From NCBI RefSeq assembly GCF_050908995.1, contig NC_135124.1, positions 4,650,001 through 4,714,000 on the forward strand: a DNA stretch of 64,000 nt. The letters run 5' to 3'. A program made the translations under genes and the position numbers. Each line of letters starts with the position of its first letter. Within the stretch, counting starts at the first letter, position 1. Positions 24,323 through 35,602 of the stretch are shown here, one piece after another. The notes below the pieces were generated by a model. It had not been told where the DNA came from. It was given only the letters and a program-made list of their open reading frames with translations, and ran no database searches. Source of the stretch: Andrena cerasifolii. Taxonomy: Eukaryota; Arthropoda; Insecta; Hymenoptera; Andrenidae.

Positions 24323-24636
24323 TTAAGGGGGCAGACCACTGTAATGGTTCCCTGGTTTAAAGCCGATTTTTCCAGGGAAATCGAAACACAATTGCTCTGT
24401 CACTAAAAGATAGGGAAAGTAATCATAGTACAAACTAGCTCTTACAAAAAAAAGTTCCTTTATTTTTTAAGCACGAGCGCTCATGTGAGACTGTTGCTTA
24501 GGGGAAGTTGTTATAGAAACGAGGTGCCAATTCGGCTGTGTTTATACCTAGTACACATTTATAAAATTGTTATGTATTTTCTATAGCTAAATAAACACAT
24601 TTCAAAAAAAAAATTTAGAAAATACATAACAATTTT

Positions 24637-24680
<44 letters not shown>

Positions 24681-24721
24681 AAATCGGTTTTCCGATTTTT
24701 TACCATGGTCTTCCCCCATAA
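24323..24721. mobile_element. TTAA-type MITE, degenerate
   Basis: TTAAGGGGGCAGACCACTGT at 24323 is mirrored by ACCATGGTCTTCCCCCATAA ending at 24721, so the right TTAA has decayed to ATAA. An inner palindrome around AATTTTATAAATGTG / TTTATAAAATTGTTATGTAT (about 24558-24640) and a TA microsatellite lie inside. The start TTAAGGGGG resembles the complete transposon at 32864. Confidence 0.68.
24643..24674. repeat. (TA)n microsatellite
   Basis: About 16 TA dinucleotides inside the MITE; likely polymorphic. Confidence 0.9.
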
Positions 24722-26469
24722 TACCAAAATTAATTTCAAAGAGGAAACACCGTTGTTAAGCGGCGTCGTAGAAACAGAATTTTTGGGATTCACCCTATAC
24801 TAGCAAATAAAAACGAGAGCCAGTTTAACTTACTTTATTATTCATTGAAAATGTACGACGAATTTTTTTTTAATTATTTTAGAATGTGCGAAAATACATT
24901 TGATTGTTTATTAAGCAAGTAAGCGCACAACGGAACGACGCAATTATGAGAAAAATTGTAGCAGCTGACGAACACCACGTACTCACTATAAGCTAAGCTA
25001 ATCACTTATTATATCTATTATTTTATTAATTGTGAATGCTATTCATAATTTTAATTGAAAATATGCGACAAAATGGAATCATTCGTGATAAATTCTGCGT
25101 GAAATGAATCTTCCTTTTCGGTCGCTATTTCGCACTGAACAACACAAACAACAAAACACGTGTGCTAGCGGCAAGTGGTCAGCGTATCGCACTGCGCGCG
25201 TCGCGCGCAACCACCGACGGCGACAATTTTGTGGGTGATACCGTCCGCGTATTGCGACGACCGTCGAAATTGACTTTAGTCAGTGGTCCGTATGAGTATT
25301 ATCTGCGTTTCGATATTAACTCATGACCGCCCACAAGCAACCACCGTTTTGTGGTTGCGATATGGCTCTAAAGTGGTCGAAGTTAAGCCTAAAAAGTCAG
25401 GTCTGATATTCGGGCAAGCCAAGGTAGTACAATACGTTACAATAAAATTGTGTCAACGCTTAACTTGCACCGTGCAAATCCGCCGCTGGGAAGTTGTTAA
25501 ACTCTCGTGTTTAATGCGGTTACTTCGTCGCCACTGTCTTAAAGATACTACGGCAAACGCACCAATAAATGAACACTTAAGGCTAATGAATGAACACTTT
25601 TATAAAATTATGTTTTTCAGCGCGATTGATTCCACGTGCTGCAAAAATTGTTTGGCTATGAAGCGAGAGATTAAAAGAACTCTCTAATTAATTAGTTGCA
25701 TATTTTAATAACTTATTTTACTCATTTTAATATAAAATGTCCATTCACTGGTACGCGTTCATTTACTGGTACTTCCACCCTATTTCGAATTAAAACAAGT
25801 CGTGATCGCTTTTGGTATATTAGCTTCCGACATTTTTGTCATTTCAGCGAGATATAACGCTGGCTATTAATAGCAGAAAGTTTGTGTTTTGTTCCACTTA
25901 TTGTTAATTTCATTGTCGGAAAATGAAAATGCTTCGCAGTATATTTTTATATTTTCACAATCAATGGTGTGTCTCAATGCCTCTGCTTTATATTATCGCA
26001 GGATTTCTGATGCTACGTGCACGTCAAGGAAAATCTGCAAGGGCTGTAATTCACACGTTCACAGGCCTTGCGTAACACGCGGAATTTGTTCTCACACGAG
26101 ATCTTCATGCATTACGCACTGGTCATCCTTGGCACACAGAGGAATTATTGGATCGTACACCTTGCACCTCCGCAATGGGTACGTCATCCACAGTAGGTTT
26201 GAATGATATTCTTTAAAAAAATCGATCCTTTTTCGTCCAAAATGAAAAAATCTTTCTTACGGAATTTAGAAAACCTGGAAACGAACTACTTGCTAAAATT
26301 TAGAGTGAGCCAAACAATGTTCATTCGGCTTCCACATCCCAAAGCAAATCTTTGATAAAAAGAATGTCCGTTCCTTAAAAATAAAATAACCGAAATGACA
26401 GACGGGTTCCTCTCCCTCGACTCTTTATGCAGCAGATCTGACATTCCTGATGAAACCTTTATGGAATAC
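24722..26469. other. Unassigned interval
   Basis: An open frame at 25283-25687 (134 codons, plus) has no recognisable domain and its 3' part overlaps the repeat at 25559-25772, so it is not called a gene. Nothing else is supported. Confidence 0.4.
25559..25772. mobile_element. Possible short MITE with doubled ends
   Basis: ACCAATAAATGAACAC followed by AATGAATGAACACTTTTATA at the left is mirrored by TATAAAATGTCCATTCACTG and GTTCATTTACTGGTAC at the right. The two tandem motifs at each end match in reverse complement, imperfectly. About 214 bp. Confidence 0.45.
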
Positions 26470-27387
26470 TACCGTTTAGGAACTAGTTCTTGATTAGGCA
26501 GTAATTTTTTTCAGTTCATGAAATAAATCGTTCTTTTAAGTTTATGTGAATAAATAATTGTTTGAAATAATTACTAACATAAAAATTGATAATTCAAAAA
26601 TATATGTGTTTTATATGGAAGCACTTAGGATTGTTAGTTTTCGTGAAAATAAATGTGTAAGGTAGCCCACTTGAAGGAAGCCCCTGTTTCGAACAGTAAG
26701 AGATCACCGTCGACGTCAAAGTCGATTTCTGTGCTGGTTGTTGCGGTATTAAAGGGTATTTTCATACATTTTGCTTGTAATAATTTACTGTACAATGTAG
26801 CGCAAGAATTTTAGTATTATATGTATCACTTTGCTTGAAAAGTCGGTGATCCTTATTTAGTTCCAATTTTTTCTTGTGGAACTAATTTTTGATCACCGGA
26901 ATAAAAAATAGATTAGGACATTATAAAATTATAAAAAAAATAAATTCAGATGGTATAATACTAAAAATAAGTTTATTTAGTACTTTCTTTTTAATTAGTA
27001 TGGCTTTCTGATAAAATATTAGTACCTTACCTGATAAGAAATTAGTTGCCATGTATTTTAGATGATCAAAAACTAGTTCCTCATCTGATCAAAATATTAG
27101 TTCCCATGTATTTTAGATGATCAAAAACTAGTTCCTCATCTGATCAAAATATTAGTTCCCATGTATTTTAGATAATAAAAACTAGTTCCTAGTCACCTTA
27201 TTATTCCATACCTTATAAATAATTAAATTATATTTATTCTCAACTTTTTAATTTTTTTTCTCAAAGTTTAAACATTAATTCATCTTTTAGTATAAAAAAG
27301 TCTATGGTTTAAAGTTTTATTAGGTTAAAAATAAATATTAAAGCGAGAAGCTCTCTAAACTGATCAAAAACTAGTTCCTTAACGGTA
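26470..27387. mobile_element. Element with GGAACTAGTTNTTGAT termini
   Basis: TACCGTTTAGGAACTAGTTC at 26470 is mirrored by AACTAGTTCCTTAACGGTA ending at 27387. The terminal GAACTAGTTTTTGATCA motif also recurs inside, both dispersed and in a 55 bp tandem array (27010-27187). The interior is very AT-rich and I see no transposase. About 918 bp. Confidence 0.68.
27010..27187. repeat. Tandem repeat, 55 bp unit, ~3 copies
   Basis: The period of 55 is measured from successive CATGTATTTTAGAT blocks at 27050, 27105 and 27160. Each unit carries GATCAAAAACTAGTTCC and TGATCAAAATATTAGTTC, both versions of the host element's terminal motif. Confidence 0.88.
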
Positions 27388-27961
27388 TCCACGAAAGACG
27401 CGCGAGATTTAATAATCTTATATTCTTTAATTTTACTAAGCTGAGCAGTAGGTCCTACTTCCCAGCCTGCTGACTGTGTTAATGTTAATAATCTCTCCGA
27501 AGTTATAACCATCCCTAATAGTATTAAGCCTAGTGTTTAGAATCGGTACCTATTCGAGAAACTAAAAAATAGACTTCTGATAAAAGTTGCAGTTCAATCC
27601 AGCAAAGTTACCTTCGTCATCTGCATAATGTAAGTTTGTTCCGCGAGGTAGTTTTTTTTAACACTTTTTACAATTTTGTTAACCCACGTTTGCAGCGTTT
27701 ATTGCACCATTAAACTCTTGTTTGAACCTTTTTTTCTGATTTTTATACTTTAGGAGTTATACGCGAAAAAGTGGAAGTGCCTGTTTGCCTCAGAGGCTAG
27801 TTTTCACTCACTTAAAGGGCGACTGGGCACGAATGAAACATACCGTTGTTCTTGTCTTGAGTTACTCTATAAACTCACAAAGTAGCATTCCAATCGGTGA
27901 GTGCGGGTTCGCGGTGTTTCCTCGTAAACCACTTAACACACCTCAATGACAACATGCTACT
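27388..27961. other. Unassigned interval
   Basis: AT-rich; no gene or repeat recognised. Confidence 0.4.
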
Positions 27962-28361
27962 TTAAGGAGTTATATCTAGTCAGACGGCCGAAAACAGGTG
28001 ATTCAATTTTAAATAGCCGGCAGTTTGTTTTAAATTAATATTTCATGAATTCCCTCCGTCAATCAGATGAAACATTAATATACTAACGAAATCCTTTTTG
28101 TTTTTTGATTTTAGATAATCTGGTTTCGAACGGCAGTGCGCACCGCAAAAACAACTTTTTAAAAAGGCTTCTTGGATGTCGCTTGTTATTTTATTATAAA
28201 CGTAAATATTTTCCTACGAAAAAATTACCAAATGTTCTTTAAATGTTGCTCTCTTAAGTGCAAAAAGTTTTGTAAAAATAGATGCTTCCGATTTTTCAAA
28301 AAAAAATCACAAACATTCGCCACTTTTCGGCCGCCTGACTAGGTATAACCCCCTTCCTTAA
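27962..28361. mobile_element. TTAA-flanked MITE, monomer of the 47.8 kb inverted dimer
   Basis: TTAA at 27962-27965 and 28358-28361 bound ends that pair as GTTATATCTAGTCAGACGGC and its right-hand counterpart CGGCCGCCTGACTAGGTATA. The interior (AAATAGCCGGCAG, TACTAACGAAATC, TTCTTGGATGTCGCTTGTTA) is the same as each arm of the fold-back at 47800-48512. No intact open frame here: the frame that is open in the dimer arms is interrupted. Confidence 0.82.
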
Positions 28362-28879
28362 CAGGGTATTAGAGGTTAGACGAAACTCGTATTAACCTTT
28401 ATGATTTGCCCAAAGCTCCCTCCACTTTCAATTATGGCAAGGCTGGCATTGTCATGATTAGCGGACAGAATAAACGCATGGCAGAAGATATTTTGTTGTG
28501 ACAGGAACCGTAGAACCAGCACGTTCGCCAGAAAAGCCGGTGTTATTGTAATTAGAAATTCCATTACCTGTGTGCCTCGATGGGGTATAGCGGTGTAAGA
28601 ATAAAAGGGGTCGAAGTGGGTAGCGCACTTGAGTGTCTTGTAGACAAGTCAACAAGCTAGGTATGCATTAACAGTCTAAAGGGAGGCTCCGGTCTAAAAG
28701 TCGATTTTTTTTATTTCATTTTGTGAATGTTCAATCTTTTAGGAGTACGTGTTTAAAAGGATTTGTTGAAATTCGTAAAATCCCCGAAGTTATAGGCATT
28801 TGAGTAGCGGCAAATGCATGGGCCACTCGGCGCCCACGTAAAGCTTTAAACGCGTTTTTCTCGAAACAGTGTTCTCAAA
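28362..28879. other. Unassigned interval
   Basis: No gene recognised. CTAAAGGGAGGCTCCGGTCT near 28676 may be the eroded left end of the fold-back that follows. Confidence 0.35.
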
Positions 28880-29190
28880 ACGTTGGGACCTATATTTCCT
28901 AAAGTTATTAGCCGATTCGGCTGAAACTTTTTTTATTTTGAAGAATATACTTCTGGCTAGGAAGGATATCAGAAAAAAATACAAAAAATTGAAAATTTAT
29001 CATCTTCATAGGCGTTGAAAGGATGAAAAATATAGGGAAAAATTGATTTCAAATTTCAAGTGCCGTTGTTTTCTAAAGAAATGTAATTTTTGTAATTTTT
29101 TCTGGTTTTCCCCCTAACCAGAAGTATATTCTTCAAAATAAAAAAGTTTCAGTCGAATCGGATAATAACTTTTGGAGATACGGGTCCCAC
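28880..29190. mobile_element. Fold-back repeat, arms ~75 bp
   Basis: The block at about 28890-28966 (AAAGTTATTAGCCGATTCGG, TTGAAGAATATACTTCTGG) is reverse-complemented at about 29112-29185. A spacer of about 150 bases holds no coding sequence. True outer ends could not be fixed; the element may start near 28676 and end near 29240. Confidence 0.6.
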
Positions 29191-29408
29191 AGATTTGGAT
29201 GAATTTTTTGACACCTTGACTTTGACGACTCCCCAGTGCCATCTGCATTGATTAATTATAAAACAAAAAATATATTTCTATAATTTAAGACACCCTTCAT
29301 ACAATGCAAAAAGTCCCATTAAATTATATATAGTAGTTTTCCTTTAATTAATTCTTAAAGATCACCTATTTTTTAGGGCTCTAGACAGGAAAGTCCCCTT
29401 ATGTTTTT

Positions 29409-29465
29409 ACAGAAAGAAGCATCGAAAGTTTTGTGCGACAGTCCCCTGTTTTGCTTTGAGAACAC
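29409..29465. repeat. Dispersed repeat copy 3 (partial)
   Basis: GCATCGAAAGTTTTGTGCGA followed by CAGTCCCCTGTTTTGCTTTG resembles the central part of the copies at 19473 and 22106, with substitutions. Confidence 0.4.
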
Positions 29466-30103
29466 AACGATCTAAGAGACACGTGCTTTCTTATACGTAA
29501 TGACTAAAATATCGCGGAATGGGATACCAAAGCGTGATAGCAATAAATATTAATATCAGATTCTTTCAGGATTCCTCAGAGCCTTCCCAAGAAGCAGACC
29601 TTCATTCCTACCTTTTTACTTCAGTTATCCATCAACAAATACACCATGATCACTTTACACTTTCAATTACAAATTCGCACAGAAAAAAGGAAAAATTCCC
29701 AAGTACAGAATATTTCCTACGAAAACTATACTACTTCTTTTATTAAACACGTAAAATCTTCCATCCCACCACTTGTATCTTTTTCTAGTTCCCAACAGGC
29801 CGCCATTGTAACAAGTTGTTTCTGAAATAATTTTCCCCGGCCAGTCACTTCTCCCTCGACCGCAAGAGCACGTGCACACCGAGCGTACGAGAGAAACGCA
29901 AATTACGAGGGGGATAAAGAAACTAAAACACTTGAACGATCATCCAATAAATCCATCATCTGGTGGATGAGAACAAGTGAATTCGGGCCCCGCCTGGGCT
30001 TGGAAGCATCCCGGAAGCGGGAAGCCGACCGGCCGTTTCTCGAGGGTTAGCCGTACGCGGGAACGATTACCCGATATAGTTGTAACCCTCGACGGTTCAT
30101 CGA

Positions 30104-30112
30104 TATATAAAA
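30104..30112 (+). promoter_or_regulatory. TATA-box-like motif
   Basis: TATATAAAA at the upstream edge of the GC-rich island. No initiator consensus at the expected distance and no downstream exon recognised, so this is only a candidate. Confidence 0.2.
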
Positions 30113-32863
30113 CGCGCAACGAGTAGGACAGAGGGGGCGAGCGTTTGCAGGATCAGAATTGCGAGGGGAGGGAACAGGCAGGACCTCGCATAATGTGCGT
30201 GTAACACACCCTACTCATCACGCGCCACTTGCTCCCCTCTCCCGTGCGCCTCTTCAGCCTGGGATCGACCCCAGAAAATCAACCCGGCTACACTCGTCTC
30301 CCTTGCGGTGTGTAACAGCGTCTCGCTTCATCGTGCAGCCCATTTGTTGGCTCGCTGACTCGCACATGCGAGTTATGTTTATATTATGATATTAATAGAG
30401 GGTAATACGCGACCTCCATCGGCAGTGTCGGTAGCAGCAGGTTGTTTGTCGGCTCCGAGAGGGCCGGTCAGGGCCGTGCGCGGCTTCGAGTGGGCCCCGG
30501 GGGCCACCTACTCAAAAATCCCCCGCGACTCTGAATGGTCCTGGATCTCTTTTCAACCGGGAAAAGCAATCTCGTTGTGTTGGGAAATTGCATGCCGCCG
30601 ATCGAATCGCGCCCTTTATCGTTGCGGGTTTCCTTTGAGCTCTGCCGTTGCAAACGAGACGGGGCCGTTTTTAATTGAACGGATTTTCGCTGGGCATTCT
30701 CCTACCGGGGAGCTTTGAACGAAAGCTCGGGTCGTCCCGGGCATCGTTCGGGATTAAACGTCGTAGCGCGGCAAAGAATTTCGCGAGGCATCGGTAGAGG
30801 CGAGCCAATGGGAATAGAGTCTCCGCGGGTAGAGTCAGGGTTAGCGTTGGAGTGCATCGTTACCATGTCAGAGCGCACGGCGACAGAGACTATGCGGGCG
30901 GAGGAGCGACGGAATTCGGGGGAAGAGTCTCTGGAGGAAACGGTGCGCCTAGGTTCAGCGGGAACCGATGAATCGGGGGATCTACCGCAGTTGGGCCGGG
31001 TTAGGTCCGGGTTAGGCAGAGCCCAAGAGTAGCCGTGACAGCCAGCATTAATTGTGCGTTTTAGGATCGTGGATGGAGGCGCACGAGCGGGCCAGCGAAA
31101 AAGGGAAAGTTCGTGGGGGAGGCGACGGAGGGGGGGGGGAGAGGCTCTTCCGCTATAAATTACACGGCTACGAGGAGGACCCGTGGGGCCGGATTGACCT
31201 GGTCGACGCGTTTCTCGGGCTAACAGCCTGTGATTTCGGTGGCCCCGAATGTGAATTTTTGGCAGCGGTGGGACGGCCGAAAAACACACATCGAGGGGGC
31301 CGCAGAAAAAGGATATCACGCTTAAGTGGCCCCGGCAGAGAGAGCCGTAGGAGGGCACCTCTCGTTCCCAGAAACGTGGGTGAGGAGAGACACATACCTA
31401 TACCAGGAACAGTTAGGGCTGCTGACTAACATTCCTCCTTCCGCCTCTCGGTTGTCTGGCATCTAATTCGAAAAGGGCAACCCCCTCGGGACCCGCATCT
31501 CGTTACGCGGAACATCGTGTAATTAGCACGTCGTAGCGATCCCGGTCTCCAGACAAGGTGTGCGCGCACGCGCGCACACCCATCCCCCGCGGTTGCCGTT
31601 CGAGCGTTGCACAGTTTTGGCGAACGATTCGCCCTGGCTGCGAGGTAGACCGGCGGGTATTCCTTGGTCGGGGATGGTCGGGATTGGAGAGTTCCGGTCG
31701 CGGTGAGATTTTCAGCTCGCCAACTGGCGACGCGCGCCGCGACTAAATTTCGCGCCACGCGTCGTCGTCACCCACCCACCCCGAGGCGAGCGCGACACTT
31801 ACAGAGGTCGTTGCGCGTTTTTCAACTTTCCGATTCGCGGGGCCGCGCCGGCCCCGTCTGGTGGCGCGTGCTCTTGGGCCAGACTGCGGCCATTCTTGTG
31901 CTCATTAGTCAAGAATTACTCGCGTACAACGAGATCGAACAATTGGCACGGCTCGGGGCCTTTAAATGAACGCCGCTTGAAACGGTAGTTTTAACGACGG
32001 CGCCGGGGTCGGCTGCACGGTCGTAGACGCGTGCGAAAAGTATTCGCCGTCCCGTGAAAGCGAGAAAACTTCCAGCGGCCGTTAAAAGGCCCGATTCATG
32101 CGGCCGGAATCTGTACGACCATTCATTTCGCCGGCGGAGCACGGTGAATACATCGGCCAGAATCGGCAGAATGGAATTCGCGCCGGGGGATGAATAAATA
32201 CAAGCGTGTAACTATTTTATTCTCCATTTTGTAGGGAAACGCTCTATGCCCCTCCGCCGCGGAGCCCTTCGTAATCATTTAGCTTTAAAATCCAGCCTCT
32301 TCAGAGCACGGCCACTCCAACCCCCGTGTTCGAGGCGCTTTATTTTCACCCCCTTTCCCAACCGCAGCCGCTGCGAATCCTGCCGGAGTTCCACGAGTGC
32401 CGGGAGTTTCACCCGAAATTAATCCAGCGATTACGGTTTCGACGACGGAACCAGTCACCGGTAGATTGTGCGCGCTCCGCGGGGCCCGGGGCGGTTTCTA
32501 ATTAACGAAAAATCCTTCAGATCGCCGCGGAGCGATTGCCGTCCTGATTTTTACCGTCGCATAAATCGTAACAACCGTAGAAACAACGAGGGTGTATGTA
32601 GGACACGTGACCGAATTCGATGGTCGTTGTTTAACGATATTTAGTTATACTGTAGCGTAGGGCGATCCACGCGATCAAACTTGTCGTAGATATTTTGTGG
32701 CTCGTGCTTTCCATTTGTCCCACCCCGTCCCTCTTTCACCCTCTCTCTTTGCAGCTTTCCGCGCTGCCGACGCGACGCGCTCCGGACGCTCTCCTCACCC
32801 CCCACCCACCCCCCCTTCTGCCTCGTCAAATTCGATATCGAGTTGTTTTTCATCGTGATTACA

Positions 32864-35602
32864 TTAAGGGGGGAACCTTGTGTAAAATGAAATTTTTGAA
32901 CATTTTTTTTTTTTTGTTTAAATCGATAGGAAATTTCCTCAGGAATACGGTAGAAAAGTTAGAAAGTGATCAGAGATGTTCTTGTACGTTATTTTCAAAA
33001 TAAAGTGAACGGTTGTATTGGGCGGAGCGGCTCAGGTAGTCGGCCTTCGTCGGGCGCTCGGCCTTTCTGTCCCTTCTAACTGTGTTAAAACCTATACTAA
33101 TGTACACCAGTTGTTAGACCCACCATAGCACTGCCTTTTTCGGCGTCTATACGTGTACATTTGTGTGTATAACGGTTTTGAAAAAGATGCCCCTTCGGCG
33201 AGGGGTCCTCGCTCATTGTCAGTTCAGCAGCGTCTCTTGAGTGAAATCGGTCGTTTACAGAGCCTTATACGAATATATACGAATAAATTGAAAATGAGTC
33301 GAAAGCTGCAAGATAATAATCCAAATTATCGTCCGAATCGTCCCAGACGGCGAAAAGCTCCTAAAAAATTCGAATTTAAGAGTGCTGAGATAGAAAGTGA
33401 AAAGACGAGCGGAGGCGAAGGAACGAGCTCTTCTGCTAAGAAAATAAAAGCTACGTCGGCAGATGTAATTATTAATTTTACACATTGTTACCGAATTATA
33501 GAATTCATAAGTGTTTTTAGTGCAATATCAGATATTTCTGTGTGCAAAACGTGTAAACAAAAACAAACATATGGAGAAACAGGCAGCCGTGGATTAGGTT
33601 TTAAAATCGCCGTTACATGTGCGTGTGGAACTGTTTTAATCAATTCGGGACCATTTCTAAATAATAGTTTCGAAATTAACCGCAGAATTGTGTTTGTGAT
33701 GCGTTTACTAGGCGTGGCACGTAAAGGAATAAATATATTTTGCGGCATGATGGATTTAGGCTGTGAATTGAGTGTAAGTGCTTATGACGGCATTATACAG
33801 CATATACATACCGCAGCGCAAAAAATGTATAATGACACGTGTCACAAAGCTGTTGAACAAGAAAAACAATTGAATGAAAAAAAGGAACAACCCTTGACAA
33901 GACTCAAAGTATCTGGAGACGGCTCTTGGAAAAAGCGAGGATTTTCTTCACACTACGGTGTAACGACGCTCATCGGTTATAACACGGGGAAAGTCATCGA
34001 TTTATTGGTGAAAAGTAGCTACTGCCAAATATGTACGTTTTATAAAAACGATAAAAAGAATCCCGAATATTTAGAGCACAAAGAAGATGGGCATTGTGCA
34101 GTAAATCACAGTGGGTCTTCGGGTAAGATGGAAGTAGATGCTGTAGTTGAAATGTTTCTTCGCTCTGAAGAATTACACGGAGTACGCTACAGTAATTATA
34201 TAGGAGACGGTGACGCTAAGACGTTCAAGGCTATACTCGATATTGAACCGTATGGTCATAATTTCAAAATTAAAAAGAACGAGTGCATTGGACATGTGGA
34301 AAAGAGGATGGGCAGTCGGTTGCGCAATGTAAAAAAGAGTGCAAAATTAGGAGGAAAAGGAAAACTGACAGACGTGTTAATAAAAAAATTAACAAAATAC
34401 TACGGTCTCGCTATTAGGCGTAACAGTGATTCTGTGATTGAGATGAGAAAGGCGATAATGGCAACATTTCATCACCTATCTTCGACAAATAAAAAACCGC
34501 AGCACGACGATTGTCCCCCCGGCGCCGATTCGTGGTGTAAGTGGCGCGTCGCACAAGCCTCGGGGCAAGAATTTGATCATCCACCTCCATTACACGAAGA
34601 TGTACAAAAACATATTCGCCCAATTTATGAAGACTTGTCACGGGATGATTTGTTAGAGAGATGTTTAGGTGGACATACGCAAAATGCTAACGAGAGCTTT
34701 AACGCTATCGTTTGGCGTTTAGCACCTAAACATCTCAACTGCGGTATTAAAATTGTTGAAATAGCTGCTTTTTTGGCTGCCGGCCTGTTTAACGAAGGAT
34801 TTTCGTTTGTCCTTCAAACAATGCAACAACTTAGCATAGTAATTGGACAGCAGAGCAAAAGGTTTGCCGAAAATGAGGACAAACGCCGTATTCAACAGCA
34901 GGAGCGCCGCAGCCTTCCTTGGGCCAAAGAGGCTTGTGCTTCTCGAAAAGAAGAAAAAACGGCTGAGTTACAAGTTTTTGAAGAAGAGGAAGATCTATTT
35001 TATGGCCCTGGAATCGCAGATTAACAAAAAACTGCGGTAAGTCAAAATGAATTACGATTTTTCTGTTACTCAAATTTTAAACGCATTTTTCTCGAAACGC
35101 AAAATTTCGCATGCCGTGCAACGTAGCTCAAAAACTAATTACTCGATTTTTATGAAACTTGGCATATATATTCTATAAATAATTGGCCTCAGCATGACGA
35201 GCTCCGATTTCTTTATTTTTTATGTAAAATATTGTTATTAACAATTGTTCATAACCGAAAATCCGTTTCTTTCTTCAAAACTTCGCCATTTTTGCAATTT
35301 TGAAAATTTTAATAAAAGAAAAATGTCATGCTGAGCGTTTTTGCATAAAGTAACTATTCCATTTTGATTTTTTTGTTTCAGATCATTTTTGTGCATTGTA
35401 CACTGCACGGCGAATTTACAGGATGCCATTTTCAAGCCGCCATTGCACCATTATTATTAACAATTAAAATTTATAAAAAATATATTTTTTTACATTATAA
35501 CGTTAATAAATGGTATTTCAAATTTTAAATCAATCTGCGCATTACATTTTCCAAAAAAAAATTCTTGAAAAACAGACCATTTACATAAGGTTCCCCCCTT
35601 AA
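32864..35602 (+). mobile_element. Complete TTAA-flanked DNA transposon (Kolobok-like)
   Basis: TTAAGGGGGGAACCTTGTGT at 32864 is mirrored by ACATAAGGTTCCCCCCTTAA ending at 35602, giving ~24 bp inverted repeats flanked by TTAA on each side. I looked for the 8-9 bp duplications typical of Mutator and saw none. Between the ends is one uninterrupted transposase (33294-35024), followed by ~580 bases of AT-rich noncoding DNA. TTAA targeting together with a Mutator-related DDE core fits the Kolobok superfamily as I know it, but that name is an assignment from memory; piggyBac and Sola3 also use TTAA yet have different transposases. At 2739 bp with intact ends and gene, this copy may be autonomous. 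Confidence 0.85.
33294..35024 (+). CDS. Mutator-like/Kolobok-like DDE transposase, intact
   Basis: A 576-residue product read without a stop. Start chosen at MSRKLQDNNPNYRPNRPRRR because family members begin with a short basic tail; an upstream in-frame ATG (33153) would add 47 unrelated residues. Residues 10-25 are strongly basic. Cys pairs at 84/87 and 109/111 suggest an N-terminal zinc site. The likely catalytic triad is D209 in SGDGSW, D305 or D307 in YIGDGDAKTF, and E467 in NANESFNAIVW, with the C331-x-x-H334 motif (ECIGH) of Mutator-related nucleases between. A Cys/His cluster (C244, C247, H267, C268, H272) lies between the first two acids. The C-terminus is acidic (EEEED). It would cut and paste the surrounding TTAA-ended element. 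The family matches the Mutator-like transposase domain found in many arthropod genomes. Domestication is possible but less likely, because matching termini flank it. Confidence 0.9.
   Translation: MSRKLQDNNPNYRPNRPRRRKAPKKFEFKSAEIESEKTSGGEGTSSSAKKIKATSADVIINFTHCYRIIEFISVFSAISDISVCKTCKQKQTYGETGSRGLGFKIAVTCACGTVLINSGPFLNNSFEINRRIVFVMRLLGVARKGINIFCGMMDLGCELSVSAYDGIIQHIHTAAQKMYNDTCHKAVEQEKQLNEKKEQPLTRLKVSGDGSWKKRGFSSHYGVTTLIGYNTGKVIDLLVKSSYCQICTFYKNDKKNPEYLEHKEDGHCAVNHSGSSGKMEVDAVVEMFLRSEELHGVRYSNYIGDGDAKTFKAILDIEPYGHNFKIKKNECIGHVEKRMGSRLRNVKKSAKLGGKGKLTDVLIKKLTKYYGLAIRRNSDSVIEMRKAIMATFHHLSSTNKKPQHDDCPPGADSWCKWRVAQASGQEFDHPPPLHEDVQKHIRPIYEDLSRDDLLERCLGGHTQNANESFNAIVWRLAPKHLNCGIKIVEIAAFLAAGLFNEGFSFVLQTMQQLSIVIGQQSKRFAENEDKRRIQQQERRSLPWAKEACASRKEEKTAELQVFEEEEDLFYGPGIAD

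Larger units (their letters stand above)
29241..32863. other. Interval with GC-rich island, no recognised gene
   Basis: AT-rich to about 29850, then CpG-rich to about 32830. Long frames at 30702-31358 (minus) and 30715-31032 (plus) overlap each other and look compositional. Blocks near 32190-32640 and 31900-32130 mix AT-rich homeobox-like TAATTA words with GC-rich DNA, as enhancers often do, but nothing here proves function. Dispersed repeat copy 3 lies at 29409-29465. Confidence 0.4.

Noticed and set aside
25283..25687. 134-codon plus-strand open frame of non-extreme composition
   Set aside because: No homology recognised and its end lies inside a probable MITE.
30702..31358. 218-codon minus-strand open frame
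   Set aside because: Pro/Arg/Ser-rich and matched by long frames on the other strand, as expected by chance at this GC content.
32864..35602. Classical Mutator element with 8-9 bp duplication
   Set aside because: Flanks outside the termini do not match over 8-9 bases; only TTAA is shared on both sides.
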